Shown here piece after piece: positions 17,213 through 26,097 of a stretch of DNA of 64,000 bases; within the stretch, counting starts at the first letter, position 1; every line of letters starts with the position of its first letter. Origin of the DNA: an uncultured Lactobacillus sp. (GTDB lineage Bacteria > Bacillota > Bacilli > Lactobacillales > Lactobacillaceae); assembly GCA_946479925.1 (NCBI GenBank), contig CAMLHK010000004.1, positions 34,035 to 98,034 of the forward strand. The letters run 5' to 3'. Position numbers and translations under genes: made by a program. The notes under the pieces were generated by a model. The model did not search any database. It had not been told where the DNA came from and saw only the letters and a list, made by a program, of their open reading frames with translations.

Positions 17213-19969
17213 TTATTTCTGATGATAAAGGAGCCATTTTTTAATTTCATCAATTATGACTAATGGAATAGGCAGGCAGAACAGGAATAACCAGTCAACT
17301 GGCAATAATCTCGTCGTATTGAATAATTGTTGCAATCCTGGAGTTACAGTTAAAGCTAAAAATAGCAGTATTTCAAAGATAATGCCATACCAGATATTGC
17401 GGTTACTAAAGATACCTTTCTTGAATAAAGAAACTTTGTTTGTTCTACAATTCAAGACATTTGCAATCTGAGTAAAAATAATTGCTCCCAAGACCATTGT
17501 GGTTGCACGCATGTATACCGAGCCGTTAGCAGCTAAAGGTACATGAGGCCAACCATTTTGGAAATTAACGAAGAAGTACGCTGCAATCGAAATGGCACTG
17601 GAAATGAGACCATACCATAAAAATGCTTTGATAATTACACTTCTATTAAGCAAGTGCTCATTGCGTTTACGTGGTGCCTGTTTCATAACATCCGGATCAA
17701 CTGCTTCTCCACCAAGTCCTAATGCTGGCAACATATCCGTTCCCAAATCGACTGTCAAAATCTGCATAACCGTCATTGGCAAAGGAATCATCCCTCCTGA
17801 AAACAGGAATAAAATTGAAGGAAAGGCTTCCGGCACATTTGAAGTTAGGATATAAGTCAAAAACTTACGAATATTGCTATATACTGCCCGTCCTTCTTCA
17901 ATTGCAGCTACAATTGAAGCAAAATTATCATCAGTCAATATAATATTTGCAGCATCCTTTGCCACGTCTGTGCCAGTGAGACCCATTGCGATACCGATAT
18001 CAGCTTGCTTCAGTGCAGGGGCATCATTAACTCCATCACCAGTAGAGGCAACAATTTCACCGTTTTCCTGCAAGGTCTTAACAACCTTATATTTTTGTTC
18101 AGGAGCTACCCGGGCGAAAATCACTTCTCCTTTTAGCGCTTCTCGCAAATCTGCATCACTCATATCCTCGAGCTCATCACCAGATATGACCCGCGCCTTG
18201 TCTGAGGTCAAACCAATTTGGACAGCCACTGACTTAGCCGTTAGCTTAGAGTCACCGGTAACCATAATAATCTTAATCTTGGCTTGATGACACCGTTTAA
18301 CAGCATTATAAATTTCAGGACGAGGAGGATCGCTCATCGTAGTCAAGCCGACGAATATCAAGTGCTGTTCAGCCGTTTCGATCGTTAGCTTAGTAACGTC
18401 AGTATTTTCTTTTTCAACAATGCGGTAAGCCATTGCCATACTGCGGAAACCCTTGGCAGCATATTCAGCATTGTATTTTTCAGCACGCTTTTTATCATCT
18501 TCAGTCATAGAGCGAACCTTACCGTCAACTTGAATCTGATCACATTGCTTAATTACGTCACTGAAAGACCCCTTAGTAAAAATAATATACTGACTGTCAT
18601 TCCAGCGATGAATAGTTGACATGCGTTTACGATTAGAGTCAAAAGGCAATTCACGTAAACGGGGATATTTAACCAGAACTTTCTGACGATCAAAGCCTGC
18701 TTTTTCAGCCATAATAATTAAGCAAGCTTCAGTTGGGGTTCCCAAAATTTTGGGTTTACCCCCTTTGACTTTGCTGGGTTGAACCGCAGTATCATTATCT
18801 AAAGAAGCTATCTGCACCAGCTTATGCAAGTCAGGATTTTCTTCGTACCATAACTGCTTATTATTCAGTTCAATTTGACCATTATTAACATAGCCATTAC
18901 CCGTAACCGTATATTCATTTTGCGGCGTCCAAATGTAATGAATAGTCATCTGATTCTGAGTTAAAGTACCAGTTTTATCTGAACAAATAACTGTGGTTTC
19001 GCCTAAAGTTTCTACCGAATTCAATTCTTTAACTAAGGCATGCTTTTTAGCCATGCGCTTAACTCCTTGAGCTAAGCTTAAAGTAACAGTTGGAAGCAAT
19101 CCTTCAGGAATAAAGGCAACAATCATACCTAACGCAAAGATAAAGGCCTTGGCAAAAGGATATTTGACGAAAAAGATTGCCGCAATTAAGAACAAAACAC
19201 CAATTGAAACTGCAATTATTGATAATTGTTTCGTCAGCCGATCTAATTCTTGAGTCAATGGGCTATCAACCTTATTTTGCTTTTGTGTCAGCTGCGCAAT
19301 TTTACCAAATTCAGTATTCATCCCTGTGGCAAAAGCGATAGCACGAGCAGTACCAGATCCAACTGTTGTTCCAGAATAAACCAAGTCTGCTTCCGCATAA
19401 CTGCCTTCGCCTGGAGCGTATTCTGTAGTTTTTGATTCTGGCACAGATTCACCATTTAACGCACTTTGATCAACCTGCATAGAACTGGCAGTAATCAGCC
19501 TGGCATCAGCTGGAATGGCATTGCCGGCCTGAAGAATAAAAACATCTCCCGGAACCAGTTCTTTGGCATCAATCTGTGTTTTTTTACCATCACGGATTGC
19601 TTGAACATAAGTAGGCAACATATTATTCAAAGCATCTGTCGCTCTTTTGGCAGCTCTTTCCTGCCAAAAACTGAACAATCCGTTGATGATATTGACCAGC
19701 CAAATAGCAATTCCTAATTCAAGCGTCCCACTAAACATGGCTACGGCACCTGAAATCCATAATAAAATTGCCATCATACTAATAAAATTCTTAAAGAAAG
19801 TTTTCCACTCGGATTCTTCTTCAGACTTTTTAATTTCGTTACGACCATATTTTGCCAATCTTGCGGTTGCTTCTGCAGAAGTTAAACCTGCCGAAGATGA
19901 GTGAAGATTAGTATAAACTTCAGAAATATCATTCTTAGCGTAAAGCTCTCGAATTTTATTTTCTTCCAT
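17213..19969 (-). CDS. P2-type cation-transporting ATPase, Na+/K+-ATPase-like
   Basis: 918 residues with all P-type ATPase marks: actuator loop NGESVPESK, phosphorylation site CSDKTGTLTQNQMT (about 330), nucleotide-domain TKGSF, hinge STGDGVNDAPALKQADIGIA, and about ten membrane helices. The M4 motif PEGLLPTVTLSLAQG and the M6 stretch ILTVDLGTDMLPALGLG resemble Na+/K+-ATPase-like pumps more than SERCA/PMR1 Ca2+ pumps. An AAGAGG site lies 10 bases before the ATG at 19967-19969, and immediately next to an alternative ATG at 19978, so the downstream one is preferred. The exported ion (Na+, Ca2+ or H+) is not certain. Confidence 0.88.
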   Translation of the reverse strand: MEENKIRELYAKNDISEVYTNLHSSSAGLTSAEATARLAKYGRNEIKKSEEESEWKTFFKNFISMMAILLWISGAVAMFSGTLELGIAIWLVNIINGLFSFWQERAAKRATDALNNMLPTYVQAIRDGKKTQIDAKELVPGDVFILQAGNAIPADARLITASSMQVDQSALNGESVPESKTTEYAPGEGSYAEADLVYSGTTVGSGTARAIAFATGMNTEFGKIAQLTQKQNKVDSPLTQELDRLTKQLSIIAVSIGVLFLIAAIFFVKYPFAKAFIFALGMIVAFIPEGLLPTVTLSLAQGVKRMAKKHALVKELNSVETLGETTVICSDKTGTLTQNQMTIHYIWTPQNEYTVTGNGYVNNGQIELNNKQLWYEENPDLHKLVQIASLDNDTAVQPSKVKGGKPKILGTPTEACLIIMAEKAGFDRQKVLVKYPRLRELPFDSNRKRMSTIHRWNDSQYIIFTKGSFSDVIKQCDQIQVDGKVRSMTEDDKKRAEKYNAEYAAKGFRSMAMAYRIVEKENTDVTKLTIETAEQHLIFVGLTTMSDPPRPEIYNAVKRCHQAKIKIIMVTGDSKLTAKSVAVQIGLTSDKARVISGDELEDMSDADLREALKGEVIFARVAPEQKYKVVKTLQENGEIVASTGDGVNDAPALKQADIGIAMGLTGTDVAKDAANIILTDDNFASIVAAIEEGRAVYSNIRKFLTYILTSNVPEAFPSILFLFSGGMIPLPMTVMQILTVDLGTDMLPALGLGGEAVDPDVMKQAPRKRNEHLLNRSVIIKAFLWYGLISSAISIAAYFFVNFQNGWPHVPLAANGSVYMRATTMVLGAIIFTQIANVLNCRTNKVSLFKKGIFSNRNIWYGIIFEILLFLALTVTPGLQQLFNTTRLLPVDWLFLFCLPIPLVIIDEIKKWLLYHQK

Positions 19970-20134
19970 TTCTAACATACCTCTTGTTTAAATTTTTTGT
20001 TTTTATACTAATAAAACCGACACCATACTTTACCACTTTTTAAAATGATAAAGTCACTCAATATTTTTACAATTGCGTGTCATGCTATACTAATTATTGA
20101 GACAATTATAAATGAATTTGGAGGCTTTTCAAGC

Positions 20135-21169
20135 ATGAAATTATTAATTGGCGGATACACCAAAAAAAAGTCAACGGGAATTTATGAGCTGCCGCTTACT
20201 CCGGCTGCTAATGGCGTAGAAATGCAAATGGGACCAGCAAAAGAAGTAATCCAAGTTGGTGGACCTACGTATTTTGTTCAAGATGGCAACATCATTTTTA
20301 CAATTAATAATGCTGGTGCAAAAGGTGGAATCAGTTCTTTCGCATTAGTTAAGGGCAAATATTCAGAAAGGGACTCTTATTTAACCCCAGGTTCTTCGCC
20401 AGCCTATATTGGAATTAATCGCGAAAAAAAACTATTATACACTGCAAATTATCATACAGCTGTACTCAGTGTATTTTCGTATGATGATGAGGGTAAACTG
20501 ACCTTTTTAGATTCCGTAACTCACACGGCAGATACTCTTGGTCCCTGTCCAGAACAAGCTGATGGCCCTCATCCCCACTTTTTCGATCAAACACCACAAG
20601 GCAATTTAGTAAGTTGTGATCTAGGTAACGACTGTGTTGATTTTTACAGCTTCAAAAATAATAAGCTGAAGCACCTGGCTAAATATCAAAACGAGCCAGG
20701 TTTTGGCACACGCCATATTGTATTTAGTCCTGATGGTAATTATTTTTATGTTGTCGGTGAGCTTTCAAGTAAAGTTAACTTAGTTAAGTTCGATGAAACC
20801 CACTGGAATTTTAAAAATATTGCTACTTATTCAACCATTCCTGATGATTTTTCTGACCACAACGGCGCAGCTGCCATAAAAATTAGCCATGATGGTAAAT
20901 TCATTTACACTTCCAACCGCGGTCATGATACTATCACTGTTTTTGCAGTTAATGATGATCATACCCTGCAATTACGTCAGAGAATTTCAACTTTTGGTGA
21001 ATTTCCTCGTGATTTTAACTGGGACAAAGATGAAAAATATGTGGTAGCAACCAACCAAAATTCAGATAATGCCACTTTATATACACGAGATGCTGAAAAT
21101 GGTTGTTTGACACCAGTTCAAAAAAATATTTTTGTTCCCGAAGGTACTCGCGTACTTTTTAGTGAATAA
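20135..21169 (+). CDS. pgl: Lactonase-family beta-propeller protein (6-phosphogluconolactonase type)
   Basis: 344 residues from the ATG at 20135, which follows a GGAGG site; the open frame upstream is not used. The MKLLIGGYTKKKSTGIY start and the repeated blades (SRGHDTITVFAVNDD; PEQADGPHPHFFDQTPQG) are typical of the seven-bladed YkgB/Pgl lactonase family, which hydrolyses 6-phosphogluconolactone in the pentose phosphate route. The conserved GPHPH motif and the following DLGNDCVDFY are present. It stands alone between two minus-strand operons. Confidence 0.88.
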   Translation: MKLLIGGYTKKKSTGIYELPLTPAANGVEMQMGPAKEVIQVGGPTYFVQDGNIIFTINNAGAKGGISSFALVKGKYSERDSYLTPGSSPAYIGINREKKLLYTANYHTAVLSVFSYDDEGKLTFLDSVTHTADTLGPCPEQADGPHPHFFDQTPQGNLVSCDLGNDCVDFYSFKNNKLKHLAKYQNEPGFGTRHIVFSPDGNYFYVVGELSSKVNLVKFDETHWNFKNIATYSTIPDDFSDHNGAAAIKISHDGKFIYTSNRGHDTITVFAVNDDHTLQLRQRISTFGEFPRDFNWDKDEKYVVATNQNSDNATLYTRDAENGCLTPVQKNIFVPEGTRVLFSE

Positions 21170-21182
21170 ATTTTGTAAAACA

Positions 21183-21220
21183 AATAAAAGAGTTGTCTAA
21201 CGCAAGACAACTCTTTTATT
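21183..21220. terminator. Bidirectional terminator between pgl and the RluA-type gene
   Basis: A 13-bp perfect core (21186-21198 with 21205-21217) extended by A/T pairs; both converging genes end within 20 bases. Confidence 0.85.
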
Positions 21221-21234
21221 TCTCTACAGATATC

Positions 21235-22119
21235 TTAAAGGCTATGCCATAATTTTTGCATATCCGGTGCATCAGGTATTTCAATACTAGTATGCTGGTC
21301 TTTAGTAAATGGATCGGGAAAACCCAAATAAAAGCAATTGAGTGCCTGGCGCTTAAACTCGTCATTAATGCCATATAGAGGATCGCCAAATAAAGGATGA
21401 CCCAAATATTGCATATGTATGCGAATCTGGTGAGTTCGACCGGTATATAGGCGCAGTTCTACTAAACTAGCCCCGCTTTTTTGAGCAATCACTTTATAAG
21501 CAGTTTTAGCATTCTTGCCAGTGGAATCAATGCTGCGCACAATTGAGGTTCCTTTGCGACCAATAGGCTGATCTATCACTCCTGTCAATTCTTCCGGCGC
21601 AAAATTGCCATGAACTATTGCATGATATTTTTTAATAAATTGAATTTTATCGATCTGACTAAAACGAGCATGAGCAATAGCATTTTTCCCAACCAGAACC
21701 AGACCAGAAGTATCGCGATCGAGTCGCGTCACTATGTGCGGTTTAACGTCAACCTCTTCTTTACTGTTAAAATAACCTAAAACTTGGTTAACTAAAGCAT
21801 TGTCATCATAACGAGATGGAATTGACAAAATGCCAGCTGGTTTATTTACTACCAAATAATTTGCAGTTTCCAGTGCGACCGCTAGCGGCTTCTTTGAGGG
21901 GACTAGCCAGGGATTGACCCTCTCTTTTCCCGGAATAAAAATCACTTCATCACCTTGATGTAACATGTAGTTGGTAAAGCGCCTTTTATGATTTACTAAA
22001 AGCATCCCACCGGAATTTTTAGCATTATTCACTGCTCTTTTTGAAAAACCGTTTTTCAGTAAAAAAGCTCCTAATTTCTTGGGAACTTTGTCTTGTACAA
22101 TAACTTTAAATGGTGTCAT
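21235..22119 (-). CDS. RluA/RluD-family pseudouridine synthase
   Basis: 295 residues from the ATG at 22117-22119 (MTPFKVIVQDKVPKKLG), which has a GGAG site and overlaps the nadK end by 14 bases; the frame extends to 22254 but that part lies wholly inside nadK. An S4-like N-terminal domain is followed by the catalytic motif RLDRDTSGLVLVGKN with the active-site Asp, and GRTHQIRIHMQYLGHPLFGD. It isomerises uridine in rRNA or tRNA; the exact target is not clear. Last gene of the relQ-nadK-rlu operon conserved in Firmicutes. Confidence 0.9.
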   Translation of the reverse strand: MTPFKVIVQDKVPKKLGAFLLKNGFSKRAVNNAKNSGGMLLVNHKRRFTNYMLHQGDEVIFIPGKERVNPWLVPSKKPLAVALETANYLVVNKPAGILSIPSRYDDNALVNQVLGYFNSKEEVDVKPHIVTRLDRDTSGLVLVGKNAIAHARFSQIDKIQFIKKYHAIVHGNFAPEELTGVIDQPIGRKGTSIVRSIDSTGKNAKTAYKVIAQKSGASLVELRLYTGRTHQIRIHMQYLGHPLFGDPLYGINDEFKRQALNCFYLGFPDPFTKDQHTSIEIPDAPDMQKLWHSL

Positions 22120-22912
22120 CTTTATCTCCAATAAAGGCGCTCTGAACACGGGACCAAAAATGAGTATGCCCAAAACGATCAAAATGAATTTCCTTACTAG
22201 AAATACGATATTCAATTTGTTTAGCGTTGCGTACATTAATGCGACGGCCATCAACAGTCATAACGCAGTGGTCAGCATCAGGTATGACAGTAATCCACTG
22301 CTCTGGTGCCAACACTATTGGCGAAGATAATGATCTGAAAATTCGGTTATTAATTGAAGCTATTTCTGCCATTTGCAAGGCTTTAAGTCTTGGGTGAATC
22401 ACAGCACCACCAAGTGACTTATTATAACCAGTTGAACCGGTAGGAGTTGATATACATAAGCCATCTCCCCGGAAATTTTCAAATAATTGATCATCAATAT
22501 AGACTTTTGCTTCTAATGTATGCGACACCCGTTTGACTGCAGATTCATTTAAGGCCAAAAAATGTTTCTTTTCATTCGCTTCGGTTAAAAGTTCTACTTC
22601 CAAAAGCGGATAACTGGCAGATTCCGGCTCCCTTAAAAGTAAAGCATCTACCATTTTATCAACTTCTGGACCACGCCAATCAGTGTAAAAACCTAAATGC
22701 CCAGTGTGGATACCAATAAAGCGAATAGAACTGATCTGGTTTTCATAACGGTGAAAAGCATTGATTAAAGTACCATCGCCTCCGACAGTAATGACAACAT
22801 CGGGGTATTTAGCATCAAAAACAATGCCTGCTTTAGCTTCCAACAGTTTTCGCAAGTGCGCCACAACTTTTAGCGTTTCGGGATTAGTGTTATGGGCAAT
22901 TGTAATTCTCAT
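22106..22912 (-). CDS. nadK: NAD kinase
   Basis: 268 residues with the kinase loop VVITVGGDGTLINAFHRYE (about 40-58), the NAD-binding NESAVKR and the STPTGSTGYNKSLGGAV signature. It phosphorylates NAD to NADP in the cytoplasm. The ATG overlaps the relQ stop by one base, and the 3' end overlaps the next gene, indicating translational coupling in a three-gene operon. Confidence 0.96.
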   Translation of the reverse strand: MRITIAHNTNPETLKVVAHLRKLLEAKAGIVFDAKYPDVVITVGGDGTLINAFHRYENQISSIRFIGIHTGHLGFYTDWRGPEVDKMVDALLLREPESASYPLLEVELLTEANEKKHFLALNESAVKRVSHTLEAKVYIDDQLFENFRGDGLCISTPTGSTGYNKSLGGAVIHPRLKALQMAEIASINNRIFRSLSSPIVLAPEQWITVIPDADHCVMTVDGRRINVRNAKQIEYRISSKEIHFDRFGHTHFWSRVQSAFIGDKDDTI

Positions 22913-23541
22913 TATTTTTCCTTACCCTTGTTTTTGGTAAAAACCTTTTGAGCTTCCTGGACTTCATCTTTTATTAAAGACATTTCTTCATCAAGTTTAT
23001 ATGCTGTTTCTGCAGTGGATTTTAGTCTTTGGGAAATATCTTTTGGATAAGAACCTTGATATTTATAATTAAGAGTGTGTTCAACAGTAGCCCAAAAGTT
23101 CATAGCTAAAGTTCTGATTTGAATTTCAGCCAGCAACTTTTTGGGACCATTTGGCAAATAAACGGTGTAAGAAATAACCATATGATAGGAGCGATAGCCT
23201 GAAGGTTTGGCGTTTTTAACATAATCACGTTCTTCAATGACTTCCATATCATCACGTGTATGTATTAAGTCTACCACCTTATAAATATCATCGACAAATT
23301 GACATACTATCCTAATACCTGCAATGTCCTGCATATCGGTTTCAATTACATCAAAACTGATTACACGCCTTTGCATTTTTTCTTTAATTGAGTCGACAGT
23401 TTTAACCCTGCCAACTACAAATTCTATCGGGGAATGTTCCCCTTTCGTTAAAAAACTTTGTCTTAAAGAACGAAATTTCACTTTCAATTCTCGGACGGCC
23501 TCTTCATAAGGCCATAAAAAATTATCCCAATCATTATTCAT
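22912..23541 (-). CDS. relQ: Small alarmone synthetase (GTP pyrophosphokinase) RelQ/YjbM type
   Basis: 209 residues: a lone RelA/SpoT synthetase domain (DIAGIRIVCQFVDDIYKV; the RSYHMVISY and AEIQIRTLAMNFWATVEH motifs) with no HD hydrolase or TGS domain, so it can make but not degrade (p)ppGpp. Length and the nadK-rluA neighbourhood fit RelQ/SAS1 rather than RelP. The C-terminal helix (LDEEMSLIKDEVQEAQKVF) corresponds to the oligomerisation segment. Confidence 0.93.
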   Translation of the reverse strand: MNNDWDNFLWPYEEAVRELKVKFRSLRQSFLTKGEHSPIEFVVGRVKTVDSIKEKMQRRVISFDVIETDMQDIAGIRIVCQFVDDIYKVVDLIHTRDDMEVIEERDYVKNAKPSGYRSYHMVISYTVYLPNGPKKLLAEIQIRTLAMNFWATVEHTLNYKYQGSYPKDISQRLKSTAETAYKLDEEMSLIKDEVQEAQKVFTKNKGKEK

Positions 23542-23786
23542 AGAAATAACCCTTTCTCAAACAGCATATCCATTTTAACATAAATTATATGATAGCAATT
23601 TCATATGGCTAATAGCTTTAATAAAAGAAGCCGTTTTTTTCTATACAGCATATATAATCCCTTATTTGATACAGTTTTTTCTTGCATATTAAAGCTTTTA
23701 AGATTATGATAAATTTATTAATTTCAGTATAGCCTATACTTTGATAGTTTTGTTTTCTATTTTATATTTAAGCAGAAACAGCAATT
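23542..23786. other. Intergenic region between relQ and the CYTH gene, left part
   Basis: About 245 bases of AT-rich DNA between divergent genes. No coding frame, hairpin or known element was recognised; it should hold the relQ promoter (minus strand), which I could not place confidently. Confidence 0.4.
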
Positions 23787-23816
23787 TTGACAATATGTCA
23801 ATTAAAAAACTATACT
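23787..23816 (+). promoter_or_regulatory. Promoter of the CYTH-spxH operon
   Basis: A perfect -35 TTGACA (23787-23792), an 18-base spacer and -10 TATACT (23811-23816), about 64 bases before the CYTH start codon. Confidence 0.65.
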
Positions 23817-23879
23817 TTCTTAATTAGTAGCATGGAATAAAAAGTAAATTCTATTACTGAAATTGGATGGGGAATTATT

Positions 23880-24503
23880 ATGTCGAAGAATAATGAAATT
23901 GAAGCAAAAATTATCCTGCCAAAGATAATCTATCACAAACTTTGCCAGGATTTTGCTGCAAAAAGCTGTTTTAAACAGGAAAATTATTATTTTGATACCA
24001 AAGATGGTTTGCTAAAGCAAAATCATATCAGTTGTCGCATTCGTCTTTTTGCTGATCATGCAGAACAAACACTTAAAGTTCCCAATGATGATCCCGTGCA
24101 GCACCAGTTTCATGAAGCAATAGAAATTAATGACGAACTAAAACTAGCTGAAGCTAAAGCAATGGTTAAAAATGGCAGCAAAAATTTGCCAATTTCTTTT
24201 AAATATAGCGTAGGAGACTATCTGAACAAGCACTTTTCAGACCACCTAATACTAAACTTGCAAACTTTTAGTAAAACTAAGCGCATTTTAGCAAATGGAC
24301 CTGAAAATTGTGAATTAACATTTGATGATAGTACCTTTCCTGACAATTATGAGGACTTTGAAATTGAGATTGAAAATCCTAATCCCCAATTAATTGCACA
24401 AGTTCTGTTAGACTTAAAAAAGAAATATCACTTTACACAGAATTCTGCTAATACTAATCAAGCAAAAATTGCACGCGCTTACAAGCATCGTGCTAAAATG
24501 TAG
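23880..24503 (+). CDS. CYTH-domain protein (YjbK type)
   Basis: 207 residues opening with the CYTH ExExK signature (NEIEAKIIL, residues 5-13), followed by alternating charged strands that build the triphosphate tunnel (CRIRLF; QTLKVP; ELTFDDSTF; FEIEIEN). CYTH proteins bind or hydrolyse triphosphates or polyphosphate; the Bacillus orthologue YjbK sits in the same cluster with relQ and nadK. A GGATGGGG-like site precedes the ATG. Followed after 71 bases by spxH, likely one operon. Confidence 0.85.
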   Translation: MSKNNEIEAKIILPKIIYHKLCQDFAAKSCFKQENYYFDTKDGLLKQNHISCRIRLFADHAEQTLKVPNDDPVQHQFHEAIEINDELKLAEAKAMVKNGSKNLPISFKYSVGDYLNKHFSDHLILNLQTFSKTKRILANGPENCELTFDDSTFPDNYEDFEIEIENPNPQLIAQVLLDLKKKYHFTQNSANTNQAKIARAYKHRAKM

Positions 24504-24574
24504 TTTAACGAGTAAATTTCTAAAAAGGATAGATAATTAGATTTTTAAATAATCAGTATTGGAGGAGCCTGATC

Positions 24575-25195
24575 ATGTTCGAAATTTTTCTCTTTGTCAA
24601 TCCCGTTGGCATTTACTGCTATAATACAGAAGTTTTAATTCAAGATGCAATCGCCGAACTTAATATCAATTCTTCTTTTAACTTCGTTCCTATCATAAAT
24701 ACAAAAGTTATAAAAGAAGATATTATCAGAAGAAAAAAGAGCGGTCAAAGAATAATAGATATCCCGCAGTACACAATCGCTTCATTTCAAGCTTTACGCA
24801 ATTACCATGCAATTAAGTTCGAATATGGCAACAAAAAGGCTCGAGCCTATCTAGTTGCTTTACAACAAGCTATCAGCGGTGATTTTAATAAATATTCTGA
24901 ACAATTACCGCGAAAAATTGCTCAAGATTTAAATTTAAATTTTGACCGGATTACAGATCGCAGGATTGCTCCTTATGTAGATAATTCCATTCGCCAAGAT
25001 AAGGAACTTGCCCATCAGTTTAATGTTTGTAACATTCCTACAACTATTATTTTTAATGAAAGCGGCAATTACAGTGGCGTAATGCTTGAAGGAATTTTGG
25101 CTCATGATAAGTTGATTCGCCTTTTTAAAAATACTGGTTGTATTACCAGGGAAGACAAAGATTATTATCCTGCTAAACACTTACGTCTGATCTAA
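24575..25195 (+). CDS. spxH: ClpXP adaptor SpxH (YjbH), DsbA-like fold
   Basis: 206 residues. The N-terminus FLFVNPVGIYCYNTEVLIQDA corresponds to the YjbH thioredoxin-like start (shown here as FVNPVGIYCYNTE), and the C-terminal half has the NVCNIPTTIIFNESG cis-Pro strand of the DsbA fold. In Bacillus it delivers Spx to ClpXP; spx itself is 2 kb away. The first Cys of the usual CxxC is replaced, leaving a single Cys at residue 15. A GGAGG site precedes the ATG. It converges on and overlaps the coiA end by 15 bases. Confidence 0.8.
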   Translation: MFEIFLFVNPVGIYCYNTEVLIQDAIAELNINSSFNFVPIINTKVIKEDIIRRKKSGQRIIDIPQYTIASFQALRNYHAIKFEYGNKKARAYLVALQQAISGDFNKYSEQLPRKIAQDLNLNFDRITDRRIAPYVDNSIRQDKELAHQFNVCNIPTTIIFNESGNYSGVMLEGILAHDKLIRLFKNTGCITREDKDYYPAKHLRLI

Positions 25196-26023
25196 AAACT
25201 TACTTGCATTATCTGGAGAATTGATTTTACGAAAATTGCTAAATACCCAAGACGGCAAATCATCAATGGTTTGCCGTCTTTTATATAAGTTGTTGGCAAT
25301 CTTCATGCCATTGAGACTTTTTTGCATAAGCTGCATTTTTAGATACTGTTTTTGCTTGGCCGAATCAACATAGTATTTACGTAAAGCAGGTTTAAAGTGC
25401 CACAGCTTTTTTAATCCTTCGGCATTTATAGTAAAATTCTGTTTTTGCCAATGAATTTTATTAGTCAGCGGCTCAAGCAAAACGTTATATTTCAAACTGA
25501 TAACTAGCTTATCAGGATTAATTTCCAAATAATAATCATGCCACGGTTTATTCCTTCGAAAAAAGATAAGTTGCGATTTTTTGATGTATTGTCCTAAAAA
25601 ATGTCTCTTTCCCACTATCCAGATATCTTTCACGCCTATTTGCCGATATAAAAGATGACGATGACGAAATTCAGATTTGTTGAGCGGAGCACATTGAATC
25701 TCAAATGCTAAATTTGGGCTTGCTAAGATATCAGCGCGTAATTGGCCATTAGCTAATTGAACTTCCATCTGTGCGTTAAAATGGGCTGCTCTTAAAGCTG
25801 TGGTCAATAAGCTTTTACTTTGTGCATGCTCTTTATTTTCTCCACTTAAATTAACTTCACTCGGGATATGCTTAAAATAAGGTGTTTTACTATTATTTAT
25901 CAGCTGGACTTCGCGATAACACTGAGGACAAAAATAATGCCTTTCTATATTCCTTTCATTTTCACTTATCCGAGCTTCTGCTACAGCTAAAACTAAAACA
26001 TTATTCAACAATGCCGCGTACAT
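25181..26023 (-). CDS. coiA: Competence protein CoiA-like nuclease
   Basis: 280 residues from the ATG at 26021-26023, the one best spaced from an AGGTG site. An N-terminal Zn-ribbon-like segment (HYFCPQCYREVQL) is followed by a restriction-nuclease-like core: RADILASPNLAFEIQ carries the D...ExQ catalytic pattern typical of CoiA. CoiA promotes recombination of DNA taken up during competence. It lies downstream of mecA and spx as in other Firmicutes. It is intact, although this genus rarely shows natural transformation. Confidence 0.88.
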   Translation of the reverse strand: MYAALLNNVLVLAVAEARISENERNIERHYFCPQCYREVQLINNSKTPYFKHIPSEVNLSGENKEHAQSKSLLTTALRAAHFNAQMEVQLANGQLRADILASPNLAFEIQCAPLNKSEFRHRHLLYRQIGVKDIWIVGKRHFLGQYIKKSQLIFFRRNKPWHDYYLEINPDKLVISLKYNVLLEPLTNKIHWQKQNFTINAEGLKKLWHFKPALRKYYVDSAKQKQYLKMQLMQKSLNGMKIANNLYKRRQTIDDLPSWVFSNFRKINSPDNASKFLDQT

Positions 26024-26048
26024 AATCATCACCTAATAATAAGTACGC

Positions 26049-26079
26049 AAAAGGGGCAGGATTTTACCTGCCCCCTTTT
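26049..26079 (-). terminator. Terminator of mecA
   Basis: A strong GC-rich stem (26049-26060 with 26067-26079, one bulged C) between the mecA stop and the coiA start. Confidence 0.8.
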
Positions 26080-26097
26080 ATTTTGCTATCTGACATT

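Noticed and set aside
17874-18287. 137-codon frame antisense to the P-type ATPase
   Set aside because: Shadow of the conserved hinge and nucleotide domain; no start signal.
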